64,000 bases of DNA from Flavobacteriaceae bacterium (GTDB lineage: Bacteria; Bacteroidota; Bacteroidia; Flavobacteriales; Flavobacteriaceae). The position numbers and the translations under genes are program-made. Below are positions 25,913 through 34,932 of this stretch, piece by piece; the stretch's first letter is position 1, and the number at the start of each line of letters is the position of its first letter. The notes below the pieces were generated by a model that was not told where the DNA came from, ran no database searches, and was given only the letters and a program-made list of their open reading frames with translations. Location: positions 682,001 to 746,000 of the forward strand of contig JAGYIX010000003.1 of NCBI GenBank assembly GCA_018402205.1, written 5' to 3'.

Positions 25913-26815
25913 ATGATTTACGTCGCATTTGATACTTCCTATGCCCACCCCCTACCTGAAGGGCATCGATTCCCAATGCTGAAATATGAATTGTTACCCA
26001 AACAACTGCTGCATGAAGGCACCTGCGATGAAGCGCAGTTTTTTAAGCCAAAACTAATCGATCACAAGCATGTATTGCGCACCCATCATAAAGAGTACCT
26101 AGACAAATTATTGCGACTAAATCTTGACGCAAAAGAAGTGCGAAAGATTGGATTTCCGCTAAGCGAAGCTCTAGTGGCTAGAGAACTTCAAATTGCCCAG
26201 GGAACCTTAGACGCTTGCATATATGCTCTTAAAAATGGAATAGCTTTAAATATTGCGGGCGGAACGCATCATGCTTATGCCGATCACGGCGAAGCATTTT
26301 GCCTTTTAAACGACCAAGCAATAGCTGCTGATTTTTTACTTAATGAGCAGCTCGCTAAGCGCATTTTAATCATTGACCTTGACGTACATCAGGGAAATGG
26401 CACTGCAGCTATTTTCAGAAACAACCCTATGGTATTTACCTTTTCTATGCATGGAAAAGCAAATTACCCCTTTAAAAAAGAGCGCTCTGATCTAGATATC
26501 GAACTTGAAAAGGGTACCAACGATGACACCTACTTGACCCTTTTGCACAAAACTTTAGAGCAGGTGCTAAACACCTTTAATCCAGATTTTATCTTTTACC
26601 TCAGCGGGGTCGACGTGCTAAATACCGATAAGTTAGGTACACTAGCCCTGTCACTAGAAGGTTGTAAAAAAAGGGATGCTCTGGTTTTCGGTGCAGCGCA
26701 CAGCAGAAACATCCCTCTTCAGTGCTCTATGGGAGGAGGCTATTCAAAAGACCTCAAAATCATTGTTGAGGCCCACGCGAACACCTATAGAGCAGCCAAA
26801 CAACTTTACCACTAG
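25913..26815 (+). CDS. Histone deacetylase/AcuC family deacetylase
   Basis: Zinc-dependent arginase/HDAC-fold amidohydrolase, 300 residues. Catalytic His pair is GGTHHAYADHGEAFCLLND (His119-His120), metal ligands are in IDLDVHQGNGTA (Asp157, His159), and a third Asp lies in YLSGVDVL (about 246). Bacterial relatives deacetylate acetyl-CoA synthetase or small acetylated amines; the substrate here cannot be decided. The ATG follows the metG stop with no gap, so it is co-transcribed. It converges with ssb, overlapping by four bases. Confidence 0.88.
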   Translation: MIYVAFDTSYAHPLPEGHRFPMLKYELLPKQLLHEGTCDEAQFFKPKLIDHKHVLRTHHKEYLDKLLRLNLDAKEVRKIGFPLSEALVARELQIAQGTLDACIYALKNGIALNIAGGTHHAYADHGEAFCLLNDQAIAADFLLNEQLAKRILIIDLDVHQGNGTAAIFRNNPMVFTFSMHGKANYPFKKERSDLDIELEKGTNDDTYLTLLHKTLEQVLNTFNPDFIFYLSGVDVLNTDKLGTLALSLEGCKKRDALVFGAAHSRNIPLQCSMGGGYSKDLKIIVEAHANTYRAAKQLYH

Positions 26816-27171
26816 AAAACTTCTTCGATCTTGGCCTCAGGCTTTCCGAGCAAAAGCAATTCACTACATCTAATTTCAGTGACGTATTTTTTAACCCCCG
26901 CAGCGTCTTCGTAAGAGCGCGTTAGAATTTTTCCAGAAACAGCCACCTCTTTACCAGTTTGAACGTATTTCTCCACGATATCCGCTTGACGATCCCAGGC
27001 AATGATGTTGTGCCATTGGGTATCTACCACGCGTTCCCCCGAACCGTCTGTGTAGGTTTCATTAGTGGCTAAGCTAAACTTAGCACGCTTTTTTCCGTTT
27101 TCTAGGGTAAGGATTTCTGGCTCATTACCCACATAGCCAATTAATTGTGCTTGATTTCTAAGTGCATTCAT
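26812..27171 (-). CDS. ssb: Single-stranded DNA-binding protein, short form
   Basis: OB-fold SSB of 119 residues (MNALRNQAQLIGYVGNEPEI, then WHNIIAWDRQADIVEKYVQTGKEVAVSGKILTRSY). It has the OB domain but almost no C-terminal tail, and it ends KIEEVF in place of the acidic DDLPF-type tip that recruits partner proteins. It is therefore probably an accessory SSB alongside a full-length housekeeping copy elsewhere; that is inference. It converges with the deacetylase gene. No TAnnTTTG element was found just upstream. Confidence 0.9.
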   Translation of the reverse strand: MNALRNQAQLIGYVGNEPEILTLENGKKRAKFSLATNETYTDGSGERVVDTQWHNIIAWDRQADIVEKYVQTGKEVAVSGKILTRSYEDAAGVKKYVTEIRCSELLLLGKPEAKIEEVF

Positions 27172-27324
27172 AATAGTTTAAGTTTTTGGGCAAAGAAAAA
27201 AGCAGATAGCCATCCGAATCATTTTCTAAACACATAGAAACGTTTAAACATATTAAAGCTGTTCTACAGGCAGTCTCTGCATGGATTTTACAGCCAACAC
27301 CCGCACTTTTGAATAAAAGAATTC

Positions 27325-27708
27325 ATGGATCGTGTATGCATTCAGTGCGATGAACCTTTATACGGAAGAAGTGATCAACGATTTTGCAGTGCCGCTTGCC
27401 GAAGCCACTACCACAATCAAAAGCGAGAGGCCGAAAACAAAACGTTCTACGCCCATCACAAAAAGCTTATTACCAATTATAGGCTTTTAACCAAAATACT
27501 ATCTGAAAGGCCCCATGTAGCGGTTGTAAAACAATTAACCGACTTTGGTTTTAAATCCAAATATATAACGGAGATCTGTGCACAAAAGCCGCAAGAAGAA
27601 CCCATTTATTTTCTCTATGACATTGGATTTCGTTACCTCGATCAAAAACACATTGAGGTATTTAAGCGCAGCGCAAGGGCTAATTCAGTAGATTATTCCA
27701 GTAAGTGA
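27325..27708 (+). CDS. Small zinc-ribbon protein of unknown function
   Basis: A 127-residue protein with an N-terminal zinc-binding pattern CxxC-x12-CxxxC (Cys5, Cys8, Cys21, Cys25; CIQCDEPLYGRSDQRFCSAAC) followed by a basic helical region and a beta-rich C terminus (PIYFLYDIGFRYLDQKHIEVF). Proteins of this pattern recur in Flavobacteriia without assigned function; nucleic-acid binding is a guess. A weak CACTTTTG element lies about 13 bases before the ATG. Its last 29 bases overlap the convergent lipoprotein gene. Confidence 0.75.
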   Translation: MDRVCIQCDEPLYGRSDQRFCSAACRSHYHNQKREAENKTFYAHHKKLITNYRLLTKILSERPHVAVVKQLTDFGFKSKYITEICAQKPQEEPIYFLYDIGFRYLDQKHIEVFKRSARANSVDYSSK

Positions 27709-28129
27709 GCAGTGCGTTGTTGGCCTCATTTACAGCTTCAAAGGCCTTTTCAACGGCGTCTTGGTCTTGTAAGGCTCCGTTAAATTGTAAGAGATAGGTT
27801 CTGAGTAGTTTTAGCCGACTGCGCATACCCGTATCGGTTAGCTGAAGGGGTTCTGACCTCTGCTCTAATTCTTGAATTCGAAGAATAAGTGCCTCCGTTT
27901 TTTCGCGCAATGAGACGACCGTTTTTTTACTAACTAACGAATCTAGGGCAATTTGTATCTCTCTAATGGGGTAGTCGGCTGAGGCGAAGGTGTCATTAAC
28001 GACAGTAATTCTTTTGATATTTAGGGCGTACGAGCGATTTTCGTTTTTTTCAACCGCTATAGTTTGAACCTCTTTAGGCCCGCAAGACCACAGCAAAAGC
28101 ATAAGAAAAAGGGTAAAAAACTCTTTCAT
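27680..28129 (-). CDS. Hypothetical lipoprotein with helical body
   Basis: A 149-residue product with a lipoprotein signal: MKEFFTLFLMLLLWSCG, lipidated Cys at residue 16. The rest is mostly helical and heptad-rich (SLVSKKTVVSLREKTEALILRIQELEQ), with no recognised domain. It should be anchored on the periplasmic face or outer membrane. The ATG lies five bases after a -7-like element (28135-28142). It shares a 63-base divergent promoter region with threonine dehydrogenase. Its 3' end overlaps the zinc-ribbon gene. Confidence 0.75.
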   Translation of the reverse strand: MKEFFTLFLMLLLWSCGPKEVQTIAVEKNENRSYALNIKRITVVNDTFASADYPIREIQIALDSLVSKKTVVSLREKTEALILRIQELEQRSEPLQLTDTGMRSRLKLLRTYLLQFNGALQDQDAVEKAFEAVNEANNALLTYWNNLLN

Positions 28130-28134
28130 TGGGT

Positions 28135-28142
28135 CGAAATTA
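28135..28142 (-). promoter_or_regulatory. -7-like element of the lipoprotein gene
   Basis: Minus-strand TAATTTCG, one mismatch from TAnnTTTG, five bases before ATG 28129. Confidence 0.4.
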
Positions 28143-28158
28143 CGACAATCTAAAAGAG

Positions 28159-28166
28159 TATTTTTG
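28159..28166 (+). promoter_or_regulatory. -7 promoter element of threonine dehydrogenase gene
   Basis: TATTTTTG matches TAnnTTTG and ends 26 bases before ATG 28193. A second, imperfect TAATTTTC (28180-28187) lies five bases before the ATG, so either could be used. Confidence 0.5.
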
Positions 28167-28192
28167 AGCGGTTAAAAAGTAATTTTCCGCCT

Positions 28193-29116
28193 ATGCCTAC
28201 AACAGTATTGGTCATTGGTTCAGAAGGACAAATAGGATCAGAGCTCTGTGAAGCGCTGAGTGCAAAAAAAATAGAGGTGATTCGAGCCGATATAAAGCTC
28301 GAAACGGCACCCGAGAAACTTCAGTACCATTTAGAGGCCTCCGACAAAGACGCTTTGCGTTATATTTTAGAAAAGCATAAGGTAGAAACGGTTTATCTCA
28401 TGGCCGCCATGTTGAGCGCTACTTCTGAGAAGTTCCCTGAAAAGGCCTGGCATCTCAATATGCAAAGTCTCTTGAACGTGCTCGATTTAGCTAAAGAAAA
28501 GTACCTAATGAAAGTGTTCTGGCCTTCTAGTATTGCCGTATTTGGTCCAGACACCCCAAAAAATAATACACCTCAAGAAACGATAATTAATCCGAGTACG
28601 GTCTACGGTATCAGCAAAAGAGCCGGAGAACTCTGGTGCTCTTACTACCATCAAGTGCATGGCGTTGATGTGCGCAGCTTAAGATATCCGGGTATTATAA
28701 GCCACAAAACAGCTCCGGGCGGAGGAACCACCGACTATGCCGTAGAAATCTTTAGCCAAGCAAACCGCACCAAACAGTACAACTCGTTCATTAAAGCGCC
28801 TACGACTACGCCCATGATTTATATGAGCGACGCCATTGATGCCACTTTAACCCTGATGAATGCTCCAGCTGAAAACATTAGCATCCGCACTTCATACAAT
28901 CTAGGGGGGCTAATGATAAGCCCAGAAAAGCTCGCTAAACATATTAAAAAACAGCTTCCTGATTTTGAAATAAGCTACACTCCAGACTATAGACAAAAAA
29001 TAGCAGATTCATGGCCTGAAAGTATTGATGACCGCATAGCGCGCAATGACTGGGGGTACCACGTTTCTGTAGATCTTGAACAAATGGTGTCTATAATGCT
29101 CGCCAATTGTCTATAG
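28193..29116 (+). CDS. L-threonine 3-dehydrogenase, SDR (epimerase-like) type
   Basis: NAD-dependent short-chain dehydrogenase that oxidises threonine to 2-amino-3-ketobutyrate. The 307-residue product has the Rossmann loop VIGSEGQIGSEL (about 6-17), WPSSIAVFGP, the catalytic Tyr-x3-Lys in VYGISKRAGELW, and the substrate-loop hallmark RYPGIISHKTAPGGGTTDYAVEIF that distinguishes the flavobacterial epimerase-type threonine dehydrogenases from sugar epimerases. Length is typical. No kbl (2-amino-3-ketobutyrate CoA ligase) lies beside it. Confidence 0.88.
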   Translation: MPTTVLVIGSEGQIGSELCEALSAKKIEVIRADIKLETAPEKLQYHLEASDKDALRYILEKHKVETVYLMAAMLSATSEKFPEKAWHLNMQSLLNVLDLAKEKYLMKVFWPSSIAVFGPDTPKNNTPQETIINPSTVYGISKRAGELWCSYYHQVHGVDVRSLRYPGIISHKTAPGGGTTDYAVEIFSQANRTKQYNSFIKAPTTTPMIYMSDAIDATLTLMNAPAENISIRTSYNLGGLMISPEKLAKHIKKQLPDFEISYTPDYRQKIADSWPESIDDRIARNDWGYHVSVDLEQMVSIMLANCL

Positions 29117-29136
29117 TATATTCTGATGAAAGGGCT

Positions 29137-29144
29137 TAATTTTG
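29137..29144 (+). promoter_or_regulatory. -7 promoter element of the fatty-acid hydroxylase gene
   Basis: TAATTTTG matches TAnnTTTG and ends four bases before ATG 29149: a clear leaderless arrangement. Confidence 0.6.
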
Positions 29145-29148
29145 CACT

Positions 29149-30027
29149 ATGCTAGGATCGTTTTTTTCAGTGCTGTGGGAGAGTTTTATTGGAACTCTTG
29201 CTTATTACAAGGCCAACATACTATTTGAGGTTCCATGGTACCAGAATTATTTCTACGGTTTAATTCTTATATCCCTAGTTATCTGGGGCTTAGAAATTGT
29301 TTTTCCTTGGCGTAAAAATCAACAGGTATTTAGAAAAGATTTCTTTCTCGACCTGGGCCATATGTTTTTTAACTTTTTTCTGTTCTCTGCGGCCATTAGT
29401 GGTTTTTATGCACTTTTAGAAAGTGGATTTTCGCAGTTCAACATAGATATGAAAAGTCTCGCGCTTCTCTCCCTCGATCAATTACCCATGGTCGCCCAAC
29501 TGCTGTTATTCTTTGTAGTACTCGATTTTGTTCAATGGACTACCCATGTTGCTCTGCATCGATTTGAATGGCTTTGGCGTTTTCATCAGGTGCACCACAG
29601 TGTAAAAGAAATGGGATTTGCTGCCCACTTTCGTTACCACTGGATGGAGAATATTCTCTACAAGCCACTAAAAACACTGGGGGTAATGTTATTGGGCGGA
29701 TTTGAACCCGAACAGGCTTATATAGTGCATTTTGCGGCCATTACCATTGGCCACTTAAACCATGCTAATCTTGGGCTCACTTATGGCCCGTTCAAGTACC
29801 TTTTAAATAATCCGGTGATGCATCTTTATCATCACGCCAAGGCGCTGCCTAAAGAACACCCCTTTGGAGTGAATTTTGGAATCAGTTTGAGTGTTTGGGA
29901 TTACCTTTTTAGATCTTCTTTTGTGCCTCGAAAAGAGGCGCATTTAGAACTAGGCTATGAAGGAGACGAACAGATGCCTTCTAGCTTTGTAGCCCAACAT
30001 CTATACGGATTTAAAAAGATGCAATGA
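29149..30027 (+). CDS. Sterol desaturase/fatty acid hydroxylase family membrane protein
   Basis: Di-iron membrane oxygenase, 292 residues with about four hydrophobic segments (25-50, 70-95, 115-135, 170-200). The histidine clusters that bind iron are present: HVALHRFEWLWRFHQVHH (HxxxH and HxxHH), HLNHA and HLYHH. Substrate may be a lipid, sterol-like molecule or carotenoid; the sequence does not decide. Translation is predicted to be leaderless from ATG 29149. The end overlaps the DUF3109 gene by an ATGA. Confidence 0.87.
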   Translation: MLGSFFSVLWESFIGTLAYYKANILFEVPWYQNYFYGLILISLVIWGLEIVFPWRKNQQVFRKDFFLDLGHMFFNFFLFSAAISGFYALLESGFSQFNIDMKSLALLSLDQLPMVAQLLLFFVVLDFVQWTTHVALHRFEWLWRFHQVHHSVKEMGFAAHFRYHWMENILYKPLKTLGVMLLGGFEPEQAYIVHFAAITIGHLNHANLGLTYGPFKYLLNNPVMHLYHHAKALPKEHPFGVNFGISLSVWDYLFRSSFVPRKEAHLELGYEGDEQMPSSFVAQHLYGFKKMQ

Positions 30028-30620
30028 TACAAATAGGCAATACACTAGTTTCTGACGAACTGCTCTCAGAAGCCTTTGTTTGCGATCTAAACGCCTGTAA
30101 AGGAGCTTGCTGTGTAGAGGGAGAATTTGGTGCCCCCCTAGAACAAACTGAAGCTGATGAATTAGCTTTACTTCAAGAGCAAATTAGTCCTTACCTGAGT
30201 GATAAGGGCAGAGAGGCCATCAAGGAACAAAATGCCTGGATCAAAGGAGAAGACGGAGAACTAGAAACGCCATTAATGCCCTCAGGGCACTGCGCCTACG
30301 TTTTAGAAGACGCTGACAAAAAATTAAAATGCGGCCTAGAGGCTGTTCACAAAGAAGGAATACTATCCTTCAAAAAACCTATGAGCTGTCATTTGTATCC
30401 AGTTCGTGTGCAAAAATACACCTCGTTCGAAGCGGTAAATTACCACCGTTGGAATATCTGTGGCGCGGCCTGTGCACTCGGGTCTTCGCTAAAAGTAAAA
30501 GTTTACGTCTTTGTCAAAGAGGCTTTAGTGCGCAAATTTGGTAAAGAATGGTATGATACCCTTGAAAAAGCGGCCGCTGAGTTAGGTAAAAAAAATAAGC
30601 TGTTTAAAGAGTTTTTTTAG
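30024..30620 (+). CDS. DUF3109 family protein
   Basis: A 198-residue cysteine-rich protein matching DUF3109. Cysteines cluster in CDLNACKGACC (about 20-30), GHCAY, KCGL, MSCHLYPVR and NICGAAC, resembling the CxxxCxxCC patterns of zinc- or iron-sulfur-binding proteins (YkgJ-like). Function is not known. It starts in an ATGA overlap with the hydroxylase gene, so the two are one unit. In Bacteroidota it often lies just before ribonucleotide reductase genes, as here, although a 190-base gap separates it from nrdB. Confidence 0.83.
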   Translation: MIQIGNTLVSDELLSEAFVCDLNACKGACCVEGEFGAPLEQTEADELALLQEQISPYLSDKGREAIKEQNAWIKGEDGELETPLMPSGHCAYVLEDADKKLKCGLEAVHKEGILSFKKPMSCHLYPVRVQKYTSFEAVNYHRWNICGAACALGSSLKVKVYVFVKEALVRKFGKEWYDTLEKAAAELGKKNKLFKEFF

Positions 30621-30810
30621 TTGTTAAAGAAAGTCTTTTTAACAAACCTAGCGGATATAAGCGCTTAACCTACATTTCAACATTTTCTGTTAAAAACTTA
30701 TCGCTCAACGCCGGCTTAAGGCCTTTCAGCGAGCAGGCTATTTTTTCATCTTTGATAGTCCCATGAGGGATTAGTTCCATTCTTACAGAACCCAAAAAAC
30801 AAATTGCAGT

Positions 30811-31800
30811 ATGTCAGCAGCCGTTGAGCCTATTTTAGAAGACAATCCTAACCGATTCGTCATTTTCCCAATCCAACACCATGACCTTTGGCAATGGTAT
30901 AAAACTTCTGAGGCATCTTTCTGGACTGCAGAAGAAATTGACCTGTCTCAAGATGCCAACGATTGGGATAATAAACTCAACGACGAAGAGCGCTATTTCG
31001 TAAAACACATCTTGGCCTTCTTTGCCGCATCAGACGGTATTGTAAACGAAAACCTAGCCGAGAACTTCGTAAATGAAGTTCAGTATTCTGAGGCTAAATT
31101 CTTTTACGGCTTTCAGATCATGATGGAAAACATTCACTCTGAAACCTATTCGCTACTCATAGATACCTATGTAAAAGACGAGAAAGAAAAGAATACTCTT
31201 TTTAAGGCTATTGAGAATTTTCCGGCCATCAAAAAGAAGGCTGATTGGGCATTGAAATGGATCGATTCTCCTAGCTTCGCTGAACGATTGATTGCCTTCG
31301 CAGCTGTTGAGGGTATCTTTTTTTCGGGCGCTTTTTGCTCTATTTTCTGGCTCAAAAAACGTGGCCTCATGCCCGGATTAACCTTTTCTAACGAGCTCAT
31401 TTCAAGAGATGAAGGTATGCACTGTGATTTTGCGGTTCACCTGCACAATAATCATTTGGTAAATCAAGTTTCGAAAGAACGCATCAAAGAAATCATCATC
31501 GATGCACTAGCCATTGAGCGCGAATTCATCACCGAGTCACTACCTGTGAGTCTCATCGGAATGAATGCTAAATTGATGACACAGTACCTCGAATTTGTAA
31601 CCGACCGTTTACTGGTAGAGCTCAATTGCGAAAAGGTACATAACACCACGAACCCCTTCGATTTCATGGATATGATCTCGCTTCAAGGAAAGACCAACTT
31701 CTTTGAAAAGAAGGTGGGCGAATACCAAAAGGCCGGCGTAAAGCAACAAGAAAAATCGGCCAAAGAAGAAGATCCCTTTGCCTTTGATGCTGATTTTTAA
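30811..31800 (+). CDS. nrdB: Ribonucleoside-diphosphate reductase, beta subunit (class Ia)
   Basis: Provides the tyrosyl radical and di-iron cofactor for deoxyribonucleotide synthesis. In the 329-residue product Asp75, Glu106 and His109 (ENIHSETYS) fit the first-half metal ligands, and Tyr113 sits seven residues after Glu106, as in classical R2 proteins with a tyrosyl radical. [20 protein letters not shown] and [11 protein letters not shown] supply the second half-site. Preceded by a 190-base intergenic region without an obvious NrdR box. nrdA follows after 31 bases. Confidence 0.96.
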   Translation: MSAAVEPILEDNPNRFVIFPIQHHDLWQWYKTSEASFWTAEEIDLSQDANDWDNKLNDEERYFVKHILAFFAASDGIVNENLAENFVNEVQYSEAKFFYGFQIMMENIHSETYSLLIDTYVKDEKEKNTLFKAIENFPAIKKKADWALKWIDSPSFAERLIAFAAVEGIFFSGAFCSIFWLKKRGLMPGLTFSNELISRDEGMHCDFAVHLHNNHLVNQVSKERIKEIIIDALAIEREFITESLPVSLIGMNAKLMTQYLEFVTDRLLVELNCEKVHNTTNPFDFMDMISLQGKTNFFEKKVGEYQKAGVKQQEKSAKEEDPFAFDADF

Positions 31801-31831
31801 AACCCTGACCCTTAAAAACCCCTAAAAAATT

Positions 31832-34282
31832 ATGCAAGTAGTAAAAAGAGACGGGCGACACGAACCCGTAATGTTCGATAAAATCACCACACGTATTCAA
31901 AAACTATGTTATGGGCTCAATGAATTAGTTGACCCAGTTAAGGTAGCGATGCGCGTGATTGACGGGCTTTACGACGGGGTAACCACCCCAGAGCTAGACA
32001 ACCTGGCAGCAGAAGTAGCCGCGACTATGACTACTACGCATCCAGACTTTGCTCAACTCGCTGCGCGCATCTCTGTATCTAACTTGCACAAGAATACCAA
32101 AAAGTCGTTCTCAGAGACCATGGCCGATCTGTTCAACTACGTGAACCCGCGCACCGGTAAAAAGGGGCCGCTTTTATCTCAAGAAGTTCACAAAGTAATT
32201 CAAGATAACGCCGACCGTTTAGACTCTACCATTATTTACGACCGCGACTTCGGATACGACTATTTTGGATTTAAAACTCTTGAGCGCTCTTACCTGTTAA
32301 AGATTAATGGCAAAATAGTAGAACGGCCTCAACACATGCTCATGCGCGTTTCTGTAGGTATTCATCCGACCGATCTAGAGGCCGCCATAGAAACTTATGA
32401 GCTGATGTCTAAGCGTTATTTTACGCACGCGACGCCTACCCTGTTTAACTCAGGCACTCCAAAACCTCAAATGTCGTCTTGTTTCTTATTAACCATGAAA
32501 GACGACAGCATTGACGGCATTTACGATACCCTCAAACAAACAGCCAAGATCTCTCAATCTGCTGGAGGTATTGGACTTTCTATTCACAACGTTCGCGCAA
32601 CCGGCTCCTATATTTCTGGGACCAACGGTACTTCGAACGGTATCGTTCCCATGCTTAGAGTATACAACGATACCGCTCGCTATGTAGATCAAGGCGGAGG
32701 AAAGCGCAAAGGAAGTTTTGCTATTTATCTAGAACCCTGGCATGCCGATGTTTATGACTTTCTTGACTTAAAGAAGAACCACGGAAAAGAAGAAATGCGC
32801 GCGAGAGATCTATTCTTCGCCATGTGGATACCAGATCTATTTATGAAGCGCGTTGAGGCCAATCAAGAGTGGACATTAATGTGTCCGAACGAGTGCCCTA
32901 ATCTATACGATAATCACAGTGAGGCATTCGATGAATTGTATTTAAAGTATGAAGCTGCTGGCCGCGGAAGAAAAACAGTTAAGGCTAGAGAATTGTGGGA
33001 AAAGATCTTAGAGTCGCAAATAGAGACCGGTACGCCCTATATGCTCTACAAAGACGCGGCTAACCGCAAGAGCAATCAGAAGAATTTAGGTACCATTCGC
33101 TCTTCTAACCTATGTACCGAAATTCTAGAGTACACCTCAGAAGATGAAGTAGCGGTATGTAATTTAGCCTCCATAGCCCTTCCGATGTTCGTAAAAGACG
33201 GAGCGTTCGATCACCAAGAACTCTTCAAGGTAACTAAGAGAGTAACCAGAAACCTCAACCAAGTCATTGACCGAAACTACTACCCAGTAAAAGAGGCTGA
33301 AAATTCAAATATGCGCCACCGCCCAGTGGGCCTAGGTGTTCAAGGATTGGCAGACACCTTCATCATGCTTCGCATGCCCTTTACCTCTGATGAAGCAAGA
33401 ACACTGAATCAAGAGGTTTTTGAGACACTTTACTTTGCCGCTGTTACCGCATCTATGGAAATGGCTCAGGAAGAAGGGCCTTATAGCAGCTACAAAGGCT
33501 CTCCTATCTCCGAAGGAAAGTTTCAATACGAGTTATGGGGCATTAAAGACGAAGACCTCTCTGGAAGATGGGATTGGGATGGCCTTAGAAAACAAGTTTT
33601 AAAACACGGCGTGCGCAACTCGTTATTAGTGGCTCCTATGCCTACGGCCTCTACCTCACAAATTTTAGGAAATAACGAATGTTTTGAACCTTATACTTCT
33701 AACCTTTACACCAGACGTGTGCTCTCTGGAGAGTTTATCGTAGTAAACAAGCACCTGCTGAAAGATCTAGTAGACCGTGGGTTGTGGAATGAAGCAATGA
33801 AGCAAGAACTAATGCGTGCTAATGGATCGGTTCAACAGATAGAGGGTATTCCAGAAGATCTGAAAGAACTTTATAAGACCGCATGGGAGCTCAGCATGAA
33901 AGATATTATAGACATGAGTCGTCAGCGCGGATACTTCATAGACCAGTCGCAGTCGCTTAACCTCTTCATGGAAAATGCCAACTTCAGTAAACTAACCTCT
34001 ATGCACTTTTATGCGTGGAAAAGCGGTCTAAAAACAGGTATGTATTACCTGCGAACCAAAGCCGCAACCGATGCTATTAAATTTACTCTTGACAATACAA
34101 AAAAGAGTGTACCTGTAGAGATAACCGCTGAGGCAATAGTGCAAACTGCTAAACAAGACGAGAAATCTATTCGCGAACAAGAGGTTAACATACAGCCCAT
34201 GAGCGAAGACGAGATGAGGGATCTTCTCGCCAAGGCCAAAGAAGGTCAGGCCGATGATGATTGCCTCATGTGCGGATCTTAA
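31832..34282 (+). CDS. nrdA: Ribonucleoside-diphosphate reductase, alpha subunit
   Basis: Catalytic subunit that reduces NDPs. The 816-residue product has an N-terminal ATP-cone ([21 protein letters not shown], about 1-90) for allosteric activity control, the glycyl-alternative class I core with [23 protein letters not shown] and [19 protein letters not shown], and the C-terminal redox pair CLMCGS that shuttles electrons from thioredoxin. A terminator follows. Confidence 0.96.
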   Translation: MQVVKRDGRHEPVMFDKITTRIQKLCYGLNELVDPVKVAMRVIDGLYDGVTTPELDNLAAEVAATMTTTHPDFAQLAARISVSNLHKNTKKSFSETMADLFNYVNPRTGKKGPLLSQEVHKVIQDNADRLDSTIIYDRDFGYDYFGFKTLERSYLLKINGKIVERPQHMLMRVSVGIHPTDLEAAIETYELMSKRYFTHATPTLFNSGTPKPQMSSCFLLTMKDDSIDGIYDTLKQTAKISQSAGGIGLSIHNVRATGSYISGTNGTSNGIVPMLRVYNDTARYVDQGGGKRKGSFAIYLEPWHADVYDFLDLKKNHGKEEMRARDLFFAMWIPDLFMKRVEANQEWTLMCPNECPNLYDNHSEAFDELYLKYEAAGRGRKTVKARELWEKILESQIETGTPYMLYKDAANRKSNQKNLGTIRSSNLCTEILEYTSEDEVAVCNLASIALPMFVKDGAFDHQELFKVTKRVTRNLNQVIDRNYYPVKEAENSNMRHRPVGLGVQGLADTFIMLRMPFTSDEARTLNQEVFETLYFAAVTASMEMAQEEGPYSSYKGSPISEGKFQYELWGIKDEDLSGRWDWDGLRKQVLKHGVRNSLLVAPMPTASTSQILGNNECFEPYTSNLYTRRVLSGEFIVVNKHLLKDLVDRGLWNEAMKQELMRANGSVQQIEGIPEDLKELYKTAWELSMKDIIDMSRQRGYFIDQSQSLNLFMENANFSKLTSMHFYAWKSGLKTGMYYLRTKAATDAIKFTLDNTKKSVPVEITAEAIVQTAKQDEKSIREQEVNIQPMSEDEMRDLLAKAKEGQADDDCLMCGS

Positions 34283-34305
34283 AGGCCGCATTTACACTAA
34301 CCAAC

Positions 34306-34334
34306 AAAAAAACCCGCCAAAAGGCGGGTTTTTT
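34306..34334. terminator. Bidirectional terminator between nrdA and the GMC operon
   Basis: Perfect 8-bp stem AACCCGCC / GGCGGGTT with an AAAA loop, flanked by an A-run on the left and a T-run on the right, so it can end both nrdA (plus) and the converging small-subunit gene (minus). Confidence 0.9.
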
Positions 34335-34356
34335 ACTTACCACAATTAAAGTGTAT

Positions 34357-34932
34357 TTACTCTGCCCAAGCGACTCCTCCCGTTAAGGTATCGAGGTCGT
34401 CACAGGCAACATATTCTCCAGGAACAGGCAAATAGGCCAGCACATTTTCACCGACATACTCTGAACTCTTGTACGCATCAATTACCATGCCTCTGAATTG
34501 AGCAGCGAAGCTGTAAGCCTCAGACGCAATGGCGTCAGTGCGTTCTCCATAAAGGGCAGTAAAGGCTTGCTCTAGTTGAGCCTCTGTTACATCAGCGACC
34601 GATGCAGCACCCGAAATGCTCAATACGGCTGAAGTGAAGGCATCAAATCCAGAACGTACCCTGGCCTTAGCGTCAGCATTGTAGGTTTCGGCAATGAACT
34701 TATCGATAAACACATGCACATTAACCTCTGAGGCAGAAGGAGTGTCAGTCTTAGGAAGCAGTACATCGACTGCCTTGGTTAAGAAAGACGCCTCATCTGC
34801 GCTGAAGTAGGCAGGGGTCCAAGATGCAGTATCTACTGATCCACAGCTTTCGAGTATCGAAATGATCGTAGGTGTGGCCACGGCGAAACCGAAAGCCTTT
34901 CCAATGTTCTTAAGGGCTAATCTTCTTTCCAT
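34357..34932 (-). CDS. Gluconate 2-dehydrogenase subunit 3-like small subunit with Tat-type signal
   Basis: A 191-residue protein of the family of small subunits that accompany GMC oxidoreductases. The N terminus MERRLALKNIGKAFGFAVA has a twin-arginine pattern (Arg3-Arg4, then LALK) and a hydrophobic stretch, ending near LESCGS, a possible lipobox. In known sugar dehydrogenases such subunits carry the Tat signal and take the cofactor-loaded GMC partner across the membrane. It begins where the GMC gene ends (one-base overlap), consistent with a complex. Confidence 0.85.
   Translation of the reverse strand: MERRLALKNIGKAFGFAVATPTIISILESCGSVDTASWTPAYFSADEASFLTKAVDVLLPKTDTPSASEVNVHVFIDKFIAETYNADAKARVRSGFDAFTSAVLSISGAASVADVTEAQLEQAFTALYGERTDAIASEAYSFAAQFRGMVIDAYKSSEYVGENVLAYLPVPGEYVACDDLDTLTGGVAWAE

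Noticed and set aside
30621-30645. Terminator after the DUF3109 gene
   Set aside because: TTGTTAAAGA and TCTTTTTAACAA pair with a two-base bulge, but the stem is AT-rich and no T-tract follows, so I do not call it.
30646-30810. NrdR box or riboswitch upstream of nrdB
   Set aside because: I searched by eye for an NrdR-type palindrome and for cobalamin-like conserved boxes and found neither; the region remains unassigned.
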